A stretch of DNA of 64,000 nt from Cyathus striatus (taxonomy: Eukaryota; Basidiomycota; Agaricomycetes; Agaricales; Nidulariaceae): positions 1,488,001 to 1,552,000 of the forward strand of contig JAOVFP010000006.1 of NCBI GenBank assembly GCA_025738555.1, written 5' to 3'. Positions 10,600 through 20,849 of this stretch are shown piece after piece. Made by a program: the position numbers and the translations under genes. The first letter of the stretch is position 1, and the number at the start of each line of letters is the position of its first letter. Under the pieces are notes generated by a model. The model did not search any database. It was not told the DNA's origin and saw only the letters and a list, made by a program, of their open reading frames with translations.

Positions 10600-11077
10600 T
10601 TCATAACATGTGAGGCATGCTAATGAGCATTATCATGTTTTTTACTGCAATTGCAGTAAAAGAGGTTGGAGATTTGCAACTGCAAAAATAAAACAGCTTT
10701 ATATTATTGCAGTCAATGATTGCAAAGAATGCTTTATCTGGCTGCAGCATTTGCTTCATGTTGAACCTATTGCTTCATTCAATTGCAGTAGTCACTTCAC
10801 AAATGCTTTATCTGGTTACATATTCCTGTACTTCACATTTGTCACATATATTCCCATGCATCTGTTCTTACTGCACATCACATATATCACATGTATTCCT
10901 GTGTTTCACATATTGCCCACACATCATATTTGTCACATCAATTTCCACATATATCATGTTTTTGAGGTGTTTCACATGTTTTCACACTTTTCACATATTT
11001 TAAGTGCAACACAAAATTTTTGTAAATGTTATATTTTCCATCTCCTATTTTGGCCTATTATTATAATGTGTAAATAT
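10600..11077. repeat. Palindrome/TGCAAT repeat block plus CACATAT low-complexity tract (array 3)
   Basis: A perfect 22-bp palindrome is centred at 10650/10651 (10640-10661, TTTTACTGCAA and its complement). It is followed by recurring TTGCAGT and AATGCTTTATCTGG words to about 10820, then a CACAT/TCACATATT tract to about 11010. It looks like a third, inverted member of the array-plus-GTGACA architecture seen at 245-1351 and 4005-4480. No coding frame is supported. Confidence 0.6.
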
Positions 11078-11404
11078 TGTCAGAAGTAACAAGAATAGAG
11101 GGGGTGGATGGAGAGAGAATAGAGAATAACAGAGAGCAAGGAAGGTGATAAGGGAGTGAATAACTCAGACACAAACACTAACACAGACACAAGATGGGGA
11201 GGAAACTTGTTAACTACTACCAAGTTACAGAGTGTTTATATATACTGAGTGTGTCTACCAAAGTCCCAACCAAGGTCCATGTAACTAAGGTAACTGACAG
11301 CTGTCAATCTGTCAATCACATATCTGTCAATCACAGAACTGTCAAGTATGACAGGTGACAAGTGACAGCTGTCAAAGAAGCTGTGCAACCCTGAATATCT
11401 AACA
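11078..11404 (-). repeat. LTR A4, solo LTR without matching flanks
   Basis: 327 bp, complete ends, minus orientation. The flanks (AATAT and TAAGT) do not match, unlike most family members, so recombination or deletion affected this copy. Confidence 0.9.
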
Positions 11405-12089
11405 TAAGTATGTGTATGTATTTTTGCTTTTTACATTTACTCACACTTCTGGAGTCTGAAGGCACAGTCAGGAGAGAAATTATGAATTACTGAACATTTA
11501 ACAACTAAAGGAGAGAGTTTAATCATATGTGTGATTACCTATATGGACAAGTGTGATGGTGACAAGTGTGACAAGATGTGTCACGCTTTTTCCAACATTT
11601 TCCAACATGTCACACTTTTTCCCTTGTCACATTGATCACCAATAGTGTATTGACAACTTGCTTATTCAACAAACAACTATTACTGATAGTCTAATGAGAG
11701 TCCAGTGAAATGATATCAATCTAGTCTCAGATTACTATTGAGACCTATGTGAGAGAGGTTTGAGTTTTGTGAAAATTTATTACCTAACTCTCATCTGACT
11801 ATCATTTCAGGCTAAAAATCTCAATCTACTTTCAACTGACACTCTGATACTCAGTGGAAACATGTGGCTAAGTGACAAGTTCTCCTTGTTTCACATATTT
11901 GCATCACATATGTTACATTCATCCTGTGTGTCATGTCTTTGATGCTCATCATTCTTTCCCCCACATTACATATATTATGCTTTTCATGCTTGTCATGTTT
12001 GTCACATTCTTCCTGCATGTCACATATGTCAATTATTTTCACACTTTTCATATTCCAGGAATCAGAGTGCCCAGTGACAGTATTGGAAG
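11405..12089. other. GTGACA/TCACAT low-complexity sequence, no gene
   Basis: Contains GTGTGACAAG/TTTCCAACAT words (11550-11640) and a TCACATATGT-type tract (11870-12055). It ends in a pyrimidine-AG boundary followed by GAATCAGAGTGCCCAGTGACAG, which has a diverged inverted match at 845-870. The tract may be an expanded intron of an old element gene. Confidence 0.4.
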
Positions 12090-12232
12090 TGTTAGATATT
12101 CTGGGTTGCACAGCTTCTTTGACAGCTGTCACTTGTTACCTGTCATACTTGACAGTTCTGTGATTGACAGATACTTGATTGACAGATATGTGATTGACAG
12201 ATTGACAGCTGTCAGTTACCTTAGTTACATGG
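12090..12232 (+). repeat. LTR A5, truncated
   Basis: Plus orientation, TGTTAGATATTCTGGGTTGC through the TGACAG cluster to TAGTTACATGG, where homology stops. The promoter-proximal and 3' halves are missing. Confidence 0.85.
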
Positions 12233-12252
12233 CTGTGCTTTTCTGTATATAT

Positions 12253-12560
12253 TGTCAGAAGTAACAAGAATAAAGGAGGGTGATTGAGAGAATAGAGTGT
12301 GATAAAGAAGCAAAGAGGGTGATAGTGGAGCAAAGACTCAGACACAAACACAGACACAGACACAAGATGGGGAGGAAGCTTGTTTACTACTACCAAGATA
12401 CAGAGTGTTTATATACTGAGGGTGTCTACCAAAGTCCCAACCAAGGTCCATGTAACTAAGGTAACTGACAGCTGTCAATCTGTCAATCACAGAACTGTCA
12501 AGTATGACAGGTGACAAGTGACAGCTGTCAAAGAAGCTGTGCAACCCAGAATATCTAACA
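12253..12560 (-). repeat. LTR A6, solo LTR
   Basis: 308 bp, complete ends, minus orientation. The flanks TATAT and TATCA match only partly. The start of a transposase remnant lies directly to the right. Confidence 0.9.
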
Positions 12561-13832
12561 TATCAATGTGAAATTCATGCTGAAACTTACCAGGAATTGG
12601 CAGATGCTATTCTTGTTAGAAGTGATCTGACACTTCTCTGATGACTAATGAACCTTAGGTAGACTTAGGTAAACTTAGGTACTGGACCTGGGTTGGGACC
12701 TTGGTTGGACCCTTAGACCTTGGTTGGACCCTTGGACCCTTAGACCCTCGGACTTTGGTAGATAAGCTAGTAGTATATAATCCTGAGGTCCTACAGTGAC
12801 AATCCCCACTTGCTCACTGTACATTGGATTTCAGGTAAGCTGTACACATACTACTTCAATCTAACACTTGCTCACTGTACATTGGACTTCAGACCCTATT
12901 GTGTCTCTCTCAGTCCTACAGGTCACTGCCCTGGTTGTACATCTCACAATTCTGGCTAATTCTGATGTGGAAGGGAGTGCAGGTTCAAAAGCAAGGGGAA
13001 TCACAGAGAAGACAACATGGTTCTGGTTGAAAAAGATGAGGTGGCAGTATAGAAAAAAATTGAATGGGATGTATGTTGACAGACATGAGAAGGAAGATAT
13101 CATCAAGTACTGAGAAGCATTCTGTAAATGCTGGAAAGAATACAAGAAGAGGTTTTACACCTTTGACAATGATGGGAATCTCACCTCAATTCCACTTCAG
13201 GACCAGCAGCACTGGTTGTATCTTGTAATACATGATGAATCAATGTTCTATGCAAATGACTGAAGAAAAGTAGTCTGGACACATCCTTCCATCAAGCCAG
13301 TTGCAGAACCAAAGGGTGATGGTGTGTCATTGATGATATCTGAGTTTCTTGTATCAGAATGAGGTTGTCTTATATTTGAAGACCAGTAAGTTCTAGTTTA
13401 TCATAAATATAAAATAAACTTACCCCTACATCTCATAGACAAGCTTGCATTGTTTTCAAGGCAGGAAAAAATCAGGACAGGTATTTTGCTTCTGAGCAAT
13501 TACTAAAGCAAGTAAAAAATACTATTAGTATTTTCAAAGCAAAGACAAATGGAATTGGGACAGCACTCTTTATATTTGACAATGCACCTAGTCACCAAAA
13601 ATGAGCTCCAGATGCACTATCAGCTTGTAAGATGGTGAAGCAACCACATCCTACTTGGTGTCATCACAAAAATGGCCCACAAATGTGCTTCACCACATTT
13701 GAATCAGATAATATCCACCAGGACTTGTACTTTCCCCAAAGTCATCCATCCATGCCAAGATGGTTCAAGGGAATGGAGAATATAATCAAGGAGAGAGGAC
13801 TTTGACCAGGAAGGGGTGGACTATGAGCTGAG
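12561..13832 (+). pseudogene. DDE-superfamily transposase remnant
   Basis: The coding remnant starts at about 12575 (TYQELADAI), is interrupted by LTR B5, and continues with WFWLKKMRWQYRKKLNGMYV (about 13020-13080), then LVIHDESMFYAND (about 13221-13259) and FDNAPSHQK (about 13575-13601). The Asp residues in HDES and FDNAP are the likely first two metal-binding acids of a CENP-B/pogo-like DDE fold. Three in-frame TGA codons (at 13602 before APDA, and at about 13807 and 13822) stand where CGA (Arg) is expected. Coding ends at LTR B6, where an unrelated gene begins, so the C-terminal third is lost. Confidence 0.75.
12614..12948 (+). repeat. LTR B5, solo LTR inside transposase remnant
   Basis: 335 bp, plus orientation, with TSD ATTCT on both sides (12609-12613 and 12949-12953). 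The transposase frame resumes after it (LADAIL / LANSDVEGS). Confidence 0.93.
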
Positions 13833-14158
13833 TGTTTTAGAAGTGATCTGACACTTCTCTAATGACTAATGAACCTTAGGTAGACTTAGGTAAACTTAGG
13901 TACTGGACCTGAGTTGGGACCTAGGTTGGACCCTTGGACCCTTAGACCCTTAGACCCTCGGACTTTGGTAGATAAACTAGTAGTATATAATCCTGAGGTC
14001 CTACAGTGGCAATCCCCACTTGCTCACTGTACATTGGACTTCAGGTAAGCTGTACACATACTACTTCAATCTAATACTTGCTCACTGTACATTGGACTTC
14101 AGACCCTATTGTGTCTCTATTAGTCCTGCAGTTCACTGCTTTGGTTGTACATCTTACA
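13833..14158 (+). repeat. LTR B6, solo LTR at a junction of two unrelated genes
   Basis: 326 bp, starting TGTTTTAGAAGTG (two extra T) and ending ATCTTACA. The flanks CTGAG and CCAGA do not match. The left neighbour is the DDE transposase and the right neighbour is the DUF6532-like gene. Confidence 0.9.
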
Positions 14159-14432
14159 CCAGAATGCTATCTTGAAAGCCATTGAAGAATGCAAACTGAT
14201 TGATGATGTGGAAGCAAGTGGTTAGTACTTTAGATGACTACAGAGATTCTGATTACTTACAAGTATCAATGTCACAAGGTGGATGAAAGGCAAAGGAGAA
14301 TGCACTGTTAAACCCAGGTTAGTATTTGGTTATCCAAGTCCAATGTACAGAATTACTTACAAAGATATAGTTTGGCTGCAGAAACATGATGAATAATCAA
14401 CTGTTGAGGTCCAAGAAGCTGGGACAAAGTGA

Positions 14433-14739
14433 TGTGAGATGTACAACCAGGGCAGTGACCTGCAGGACTGAGAGAGACACAATAGGGTCTGAAGCCAATG
14501 TACAGTGAGCAAGTATTAGATTGAAGTAGTATGTGTACAGCTTACCTGAAGTCCAATGTACAGTGAGCAAGTGGGGATTGTCACTGTAGGACCTCAGGAT
14601 TATATACTACTAGCTTATCTACCAAAGTCCGAGGGTCTAAGGGTCCAACCAAGGTCCCAACCCAGGTCCAGTACCTAAGTTTACCTAGGTCTACCTAAGG
14701 TTCATTAGTCAGCAGAGAAGTGTCAGATCACTTCTAACA
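14433..14739 (-). repeat. LTR B7, solo LTR
   Basis: 307 bp, minus orientation. The flanks AGTGA (14428-14432) and AGCGA (14740-14744) differ at one position (a T/C transition at a CpG), so this is a decayed TSD. Confidence 0.9.
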
Positions 14740-15871
14740 AGCGAAAGCATGGTGCTACAGGTAAGCACCAAGTCAAGTCTTCAAGATATGGACTGAGCAT
14801 TATTCAGTATCAGAGCCAGAGTCGGGACAGGTTGGTAGCAGCAGCAAGAAGTCAAACAACATACAAGGGAGGGGGGAAAAGATGAAGGGGAATTCTAAGC
14901 ATGGTGATGGGCATGGGAGTAAGGAAGGGACTCAACATACATTGATGACTGTCAGACTTGGATAGTTGCTAATGAGAAGCTTCTTAATTAGGTCAAAGGA
15001 ATCCAGCTGTTATAGAAAGCGATGCTAAAGGGGGCAATAACAACATTGATTTAGAGGGGGCTAATTCTGGTATGTCACTTGTATTAATTCATTACATGCT
15101 CACTCTCCACTAACACATCTCAAGTCCAAACACATACCCTTCTAAAGAGTCACAAGAACATATGACCCCCTACCAAGTTTCAGGAAGATTCTGAATCTGA
15201 GACAGATGAGGAGGCGAACAATGGAACTGTGGAAACTCCTGAAGAGACTGATGCAGAATTATCAGAAGAGGAAGATATACTACTCAATCTCTTCCTGAAC
15301 TCTTAAAATTGCTAGATGTAAGTTAAATTTGTGATATAATCAAGTGCTACTATTGTTTGCTGACTATTGTACTCTGCAGGAGCCTATTATCTGAGATCCA
15401 CTGCTTTCAGTGAATGTGAAGGCAAAATTGTTCAAGTTCAGAGGTCCTGCCAACAGGAAATCTTCAGATACCAAAGATCTTTTTATGGTACCTAACAACA
15501 ATATTGAAATGTGGTCCAGCCATAGCTGTTCATCCTCTGTCACTGAACACCTTCCTCAAACCTCAGAGTATGAGGCCGACAATGCATCTGGTGAAGATTA
15601 TCCAAAGCTTCAAGTGAAATCCTGTCAATCAAAAATGAAGATTGCTACCTTGAAGAAAAAACTTGTAAGTAATTAATGCCTCTTTACATGTTCTATCTGC
15701 TTATTATTTTCTTTTCTATTAGCTCCACCATGAAGAAGTGTTTCTGAAAGAGGTAAAGTTGGTGTATATCTTTATATATTCTTTCATATTCACATCTTTA
15801 TATTCCTAGCAACCAATTATTGTTGATAGCAACCCAAAACAAGAAACTATACCAGTCCAGTATAATGATTG

Positions 15872-16196
15872 TGTTAGATATTCAGGGTTGCACAGCTTCT
15901 TTGACAGCTGTCACTTGTCACCTGTCATACTTGACAGTTCTGTGATTGACAGATATGTGATTGACAGATTGACAGCTGTCAGTTACCTTAGTTACATGGA
16001 CCTTGGTTGGGACTTTGGTAGACACCCTTAGTATATAAACACTCTGTATCTTGGTAGTTGTTAACAAGTTTCCTCCCCATCTTGTGTCTGTGTCAGTGTT
16101 TGTGTCTGAGTTATCTGCTCTCTTATTACCTTCCTTGCTCTTATTATCCCTCTATTCTCTCTCCATCCACCCCCTCTATTCTTGTTACTTCTGACA
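15872..16196 (+). repeat. LTR A7, solo LTR in DUF6532-like remnant
   Basis: 325 bp with complete ends. The flanks GATTG and GGCTG match at three of five positions. Confidence 0.9.
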
Positions 16197-17002
16197 GGCT
16201 GGCTATGAACTAGGAATTAACAAGAAGTGTGAGCAATGTATTACTAGTCTTTTTGATGATGATGGAGTATATATTTTCCCTGGGGAATGGTCTGGTATAG
16301 CAATTTCTCATTTCATTCATACCTCTATCTCATATGTAACTTGTGTCACTTTTGTTTAGAAATGGGTACCAATACCAGATGGGCCATACCTTAATGTAGC
16401 TATATCTGACACTTTGAAAGCAAGCTTCTTCCAACTTCCATTGTCAATTAATTGGTCACAATGTGGTGACAAAGTACAATATTGAAATTGACAGTGTGGA
16501 TAAACTGGAACTCCCCATTGCTATGGTTGCTCTTGGCACAATGGCTGTATGATGATATGTCTTCTTTCAGTTTTGAGGTCTAATTTCCTTCAGGTTTATG
16601 CTGCTCTTTCTGAGTGGAGAGAAGGTATCAAGGCATCAAAGACTTTTGAAGGCAGCATTTTTGCTGTAACCTATCAGTATCATGTGGAGATGATTGAAGA
16701 TATGCAGAAGGAGCACTCCAAAGCATTTCATGCCATAATGCATAAGCTGTATCAACATGTCAGGTGAGACAATGATACATTTCTTAAGTAGTGGGGCCAG
16801 CTGACTATCTATTTTTAGTGACCAGCCTATTTCCACTCCAAAGAAAGGCCAGAAGTGTCTTAGTTGAGTGATGGACCTCAGCAAGTACTCTACAATGGAC
16901 TAAACAGCAGTGCTTATCAGACCTGGCATTGGTTTTCTCATTAGCAATTTCTTTTATTAGACTAGAATTAGCATATATGTTCCTGTAGTGAATTACAGTA
17001 AT

Positions 17003-17465
17003 TGTTATGATTTTCTTTCTTTCATCTATTTACATATGTTTTCTTTACATTTCATTGGCTTGTTTGGTATCATCTTTGATACCAAATACATAACTTCTTA
17101 GTTTATATGGTCTTGACTCATTTTGAATCATTCTACCATACTTAGTTTACATTTCTTTCTTTTTACTGCACTGCAGTAATGCATAGTTGATATGCAGTAT
17201 TACTATTCTTAAAGATACTTATTATTAGTATGAATTACTTGTATTTAAATAGTAGGAACTTGGGCTATAGAGCTCAAGCTTCAGCTTAAATCGAACTAGC
17301 TTTACTTTGATTCATTCACTTTGCTTGAACTTAAGTCCAAACAACTTAAGAAGCTTGTGAATAGAGACTTAATTTTGATACTGATCTACTTGTTCTTTGA
17401 ACTTGTAAATCACGTGACTATCGGACTTGTATGATAAATGTCCAAAACAGAACTTTATTATAACA
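17003..17465 (+). repeat. Gypsy D 5' LTR
   Basis: TGTTATGATTTTC...ATTATAACA, 463 bp. TATTTAAAT at 17242-17250 is a TATA-like box. About 30 bp downstream lies CAAGCTTCAGCTT (17275-17287), complementary to the sequence just after the LTR. Confidence 0.95.
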
Positions 17466-17466
17466 A

Positions 17467-17479
17467 AAGCTGAAGCTTG
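17467..17479 (+). promoter_or_regulatory. Self-priming primer-binding site of gypsy D
   Basis: AAGCTGAAGCTTG directly after the LTR is the exact reverse complement of CAAGCTTCAGCTT at 17275-17287, where transcription should start (about 30 bp after the TATA-like box). No TGG-type tRNA site is present. Priming from the folded 5' end of the element's own RNA is the mechanism known for Tf1/sushi-group elements. Confidence 0.75.
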
Positions 17480-17687
17480 CTGACTGCTTGCACTACTCAG
17501 TGCAGCACCCTGACACATTGAACCAAAGCAACAACAACCCCCTGGAGATTCAAAGCTCCAGATAGTTCTGACTCAGAAGGTGAAGAGAAACTGAAGTCCC
17601 AGCCAGGAGGACTTGTACAGACCTTGTCACAAGAAGGAGGAAGTTTTAATCCATTTGCATGTCAGAAGTAACAAGAATAAAAGGGGG

Positions 17688-18311
17688 TAGTCTCAGCTAC
17701 TCAGCTGTTAATGCCAGAAGAAATCCAAATAGGGATTTCCCAGCAGTAACATCTGGGATAGAACCAACAGGTTTGGCAGGGGTTTGCGTTCGGTGTTCTC
17801 GGACTTTGCGAGCCCTCATCCACTGGCATAATTTGATGGCTTTTGACATTAGTAATCATATTAGTCACAGTTATGATGTCATTTGATGTATTTAATCACA
17901 TTATATAATTGCTTTGATCTCATAACTTGCTTCAAGAAAATGAAAAGCTGCATGACTATCAAATTGAAGGTGCAAATAGGATACTAGAACATAAGTTAGA
18001 TTTCTGTGTGGTAGCCCCAACTGGTGCTGGAAAGTCAATGCTATGGATACTACCTCTCTTCACAGAGATTCAAATCAATGTGATGCGATCGAAATCAATG
18101 TGATTAAATACATCAAATGACATCATAACTGTGACTAATATGATCACTAATGTCAAAAGCCATCAAATTATGCCAGCGGATGAGGGCTTGCGAAGTCTGA
18201 GAACACTGAATGCAAACCCCTGCCAAACCTGTTGGTTCTATCCCAGACGTTACCGCTGGGAAATCCCTATTTGGATTTCTTCTGGCATTAACGGCTGGGT
18301 AGCCGAGACTA
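17688..18311. mobile_element. Fold-back (MULE-like) DNA transposon with 215-bp inverted repeats
   Basis: The left arm 17688-17902 and right arm 18097-18311 are inverted copies starting TAGTCTCRGCTACYCAGC. Flanks are AAAAGGGGG (17679-17687) and AAAAAGGGG (18312-18320), a 9-bp duplication with one mismatch, which fits Mutator-like elements. The 194-bp centre holds a helicase gene fragment. It encodes no transposase and so would need one supplied elsewhere. Confidence 0.8.
17926..18090 (+). pseudogene. Captured helicase N-terminal fragment
   Basis: The open frame between the inverted arms reads LHDYQIEGANRILE and CVVAPTGAGKSMLWILPLF, ending at a stop. The PTGAGKS Walker A motif and the preceding Y-Q-x-E motif are those of superfamily-2 DEAD/RecQ-type helicases. 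Only about 50 residues are present and no later helicase motifs follow. Because it sits exactly between the arms, it looks like a host or element gene piece picked up by the transposon. Confidence 0.65.
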
Positions 18312-19428
18312 AAAAAGGGGTTGATGAAGAGAATAGAGGATAATAGAGGGGCAAAGACTCAAACACTGACACAGACACAGACACAGATGGGGAGGAAACT
18401 TGTTTTTTTACTATCAAGTTACAGAGTGTATATATATACTGAGGCTGTCTACCAGTGTCCCAACCAAGGTCCATGTAACTATGGTAACTGACAGCTGTCA
18501 AAGAAGCTGTGCAACTCTGAATATCTAACATTGCATCCATTGCTAGCTTGAACAAACCCATTGGGAAATGAATAGTAGATACCACCACATCGAAACCCAC
18601 ACGATCAAGGTCACAGATCCCTACACCCAGACAGTTCTTCTCAGAAGAACCCACACCAATGCAATGGAACCCTACCCAACAGATCCCAGAAACTTTACTA
18701 GCACAGGAACCAGTTGAACACTTAAAAAAGAACCAACCACTAGATAATGATGAATACGTCACAGCAGACGAAGGATACCCCCCACTTCCTGTATCAACAA
18801 CACCCTCCGAAATTTCAGAATATGAATCAGACACTAGTATGTCTAGCACAGATACACCAAAGACCAATAACAAAGAACTGAGGCTAAACCCCCCAAATAT
18901 CTTTGAAGGAGATAAGAAGAAATCCAAGAAATGGCTTCAAGATGTCGAATCTTACTTTCTCATAAATAACAAAATTTATGACATGGATGCAAAGAAGATC
19001 ATGTATGCCATGTCATACATCAGAGGATGAATTACTGGGAACTGGAAGGAAAAGAAGCAAAATGAAATGTTCAAAACTGACACATCTACCCCAGGAACTT
19101 GGAAAGCTTTCAAAGAAGATTTCAAAAAAAACTTCAATCCCATTGATGAAAAAGATGAAGCTTTCCACAAACTCCAAAATTTGACCCAAGGAAAGGGAAC
19201 TGCCAATGAATATATTACAGAATTCAAAATACTTGTCAGCCATATAGATGGCCTTGACAATTACATGAAGATGGACCTTTTCAAAGCAGGACTCAATTGA
19301 CCACTCCTTCAAAGTATCCATACTCAGAAGGACATCCCTGATACAATCGCAAAATGGCAAGACAACACCAGAAAATTTGACTGAAATTACAGACAAATAC
19401 AACAATACAATAAAACAGGACAAAGGGG

Positions 19429-19666
19429 TATTAGAATAGCAAAGTGACCACACCAGGGTTTGAACCTGGGACCTATCTGATAGTTTCAGAGTGCTCTAAC
19501 CAACTGAGCTATATGGTCTTGTTCAAGTGAAAGTTGGGTTGTATTATATATACCCAAGGACCAAGTGTGTTATTCCTGCCAAGAGCCTCTGTGTATTACT
19601 GGGTAGGCATATATGGAATACTCAGGGACTCTACCTGTCACATAACTAATACATCATCATGCAACA
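19429..19666 (-). repeat. LTR C (3' end of chimeric element)
   Basis: 238 bp, minus orientation, TGTTGCATGATGATG...TTCTAATA. Nearly identical to the solo copy at 30861-31099. It is preceded (minus sense) by a polypurine tract. Confidence 0.8.
19445..19518 (-). tRNA. tRNA-like sequence inside LTR C
   Basis: 74 nt that fold as a cloverleaf: acceptor GACCATA/TGTGGTC, D arm GCTC/GAGC, anticodon stem with four pairs, T arm CCAGG/CCTGG with loop TTCAAAC. The A box (TAGCTCAGTTGG) and B box (GGTTCAAACCC) are intact. The anticodon loop AAACTAT lacks U33, so it is probably not a translating tRNA. Identical in all 74 positions to 31009-31082. Confidence 0.55.
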
Positions 19667-19756
19667 CTCTCCCCTGATGTGGCAGGTCTTGTGACTTTGG
19701 ATCATGTGACCATGAGACACTTTGCTGAATAAGCAGATTCCCACACACAGTGTAGT

Positions 19757-19773
19757 GCTCAGGGCCCATAACC
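19757..19773 (-). promoter_or_regulatory. Half-tRNA primer-binding site
   Basis: The minus strand reads GGTTATGGGCCCTGAGC immediately after the family B LTR, the same site as 2966-2982 with one difference. It is complementary to the anticodon arm of initiator tRNA-Met. Confidence 0.75.
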
Positions 19774-20079
19774 TGTGAGATGTGCAACCAGGACAGTGAC
19801 CTGCAGGACTGAGAGAGACAATAGAGTCTGAAGTCCAATGTACAGTGAGCAAGTATTAGATTGAAGTAGTATGTGTACAGCTTATCTGAAGTCCAATGTA
19901 CAGTGAGCAAGTGGGAATTGCCACTGTAGGACCTCAGGATTATATACTACTAGCTTATCTACCAAAGTCCGAGGGTCTAAGGGTCCAACCAAGGTCCCAA
20001 CCCAGGTCCAGTACCTAAGTTTACCTAAGTCTACCTAAGGTTCATTAGTCAGCAGAGAAGTGTCAGATCACTTCTAACA
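19774..20079 (-). repeat. LTR B8 (5' LTR of chimeric element)
   Basis: 306 bp, minus orientation, TGTTAGAAGTG...ATCTCACA, directly followed by the primer site on the minus strand. Confidence 0.92.
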
Positions 20080-20501
20080 AGGGGATACTTTGCTCTCAAA
20101 CCCAAGACGATGACCCGAGACTCAAATGCCATGGATGTGGATCATTTGGAGATAAACAGGTTAGATGCAAAAACCAGGGAAGAATATCTGAAAGCTGGGA
20201 AATGTTTCATATGCACAGCATGAGGCCATATGGCTAACAAATACCTGAACTGAAACAAAGGGGGAACAACTCCCTGCTCTAACAATACCAGAACCAATAA
20301 TCCCTTCATTAAGAAAATGACAGGGAAGGAACTTGCCAAAGAAATGAGGCTCAAAGTTGCAGAACTCCCAGGAGCCAAACAAACAGAATACTTTGAAAGT
20401 ATCAACAAGATGGGTTTTCAATAAGGAGGACTACTAATCCCACTGTAGGGCCTCCTATTCTACTTTCCAATATAATTATAGCTGATATTGAATGAAATAC
20501 T

Positions 20502-20849
20502 ATGCAAGTTCTGGTTACATTAGGAAATGTGGGATCTGTTCCAGCCTTGATTGACTCAGGGGCTGGAGGAAATTTTATGAGCCGAGCAACTGTGAAGAAG
20601 TTCAATCTTACTCCACAACCTTTGAAAAAACTAACACCAGTATACAACGCAGACAGAACCCTTAACAAAAAGGGATATATTTCACACTATGTTGATGACA
20701 AAGTAAAAGTTGGAGCAGCCACTATTCCAACTCAATTCTACCTTTCAGAACTTGGGAATGAATCTATTATCATGGGCTATCCCTTCCTAGAACAAACCAA
20801 CCCTCAAATTAATTGGAAGGAAGGAACCTTGAAAATTGACCAAATGTGA
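20502..20849 (+). pseudogene. Gypsy D protease
   Basis: A frame of 115 codons with the retroviral aspartic protease signature ALIDSGAGGNFMS (catalytic DSG) and the later hydrophobic IIMGYPFLEQ, matching the ILG-type flap/core motif. It would cleave the Gag-Pol polyprotein. It is separated from gag by a shifted, decayed stretch (20424-20500) and ends at a TGA. Confidence 0.9.

Larger units (their letters stand above)
14159..16900 (+). pseudogene. DUF6532-like Agaricomycete gene remnant
   Basis: A degenerate multi-exon gene. The first part reads AILKAIEECKLIDDVEASG (about 14160) and VWLQKHDE (about 14370). After LTR B7 a basic segment follows (KRKHGATGKHQVKSSRYG). Next comes an acidic patch (ESETDEEANNGTVE, about 15190), then VKAKLFKFRGPANRKSS (about 15410), LTR A7, and the conserved core LKASFFQLPLSINWSQCGD (about 16415-16470) and LPIAMVALGTMAV (about 16510-16548). 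It ends with VYAALSEWREGIKASKTF and FHAIMHKLYQHVR (16594-16764). This arrangement resembles the DUF6532 domain, common in Agaricomycetes and of unknown function. Stops and frameshifts show it is dead. The identification is from recalled family features. Confidence 0.6.
17660..18530 (-). repeat. LTR A8, solo LTR in gypsy D gag, split by a MULE-like element
   Basis: Begins TGTCAGAAGTAACAAG and ends ATATCTAACA (minus orientation), with TSD TTGCA on both sides (17655-17659 and 18531-18535). It is interrupted at 17688-18311. The gag frame reads across the TTGCA joint (SFNPFA / ASIASLN). Confidence 0.92.
19429..20079 (-). mobile_element. Chimeric miniature retroelement (LTR C ... LTR B)
   Basis: Flanked by a perfect AGGGG duplication (19424-19428 and 20080-20084); removing it restores gag codons (caa agg gga tac). 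Read on the minus strand: family B LTR (20079-19774), half-tRNA primer site (19773-19757), about 80 bp of non-coding spacer, purine tract CAGGGGAGAG (19676-19667), then LTR C (19666-19429) with a tRNA-like sequence. It has the organisation of a TRIM (two LTRs, PBS, PPT, no genes), but the two LTRs come from different families. Confidence 0.8.
18531..20424 (+). pseudogene. Gypsy D gag, interrupted
   Basis: Gag begins before LTR A8 (about 17540-17659), continues from 18531, and resumes after the chimeric retroelement at 20085. Visible parts are an acidic linker, the retrotransposon gag core (NPPNIFEGDKKKSKKWLQDV, then WKAFKEDFKKNFNP and ANEYITEFKILVSHIDGLD) and a degenerate CCHC knuckle (CFICTA-stop-GHMANKYLN, last Cys lost). 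At least six in-frame TGA codons occur (about 18580, 19028, 19298, 19382, 20221 and near 20250). No TAA or TAG breaks the frame before about 20420. Confidence 0.85.

Noticed and set aside
18250..18927. 225-codon minus-strand open frame
   Set aside because: It runs across the MULE-like arm, LTR A8 and antisense of gypsy gag, so it is a chance frame over three unrelated units.
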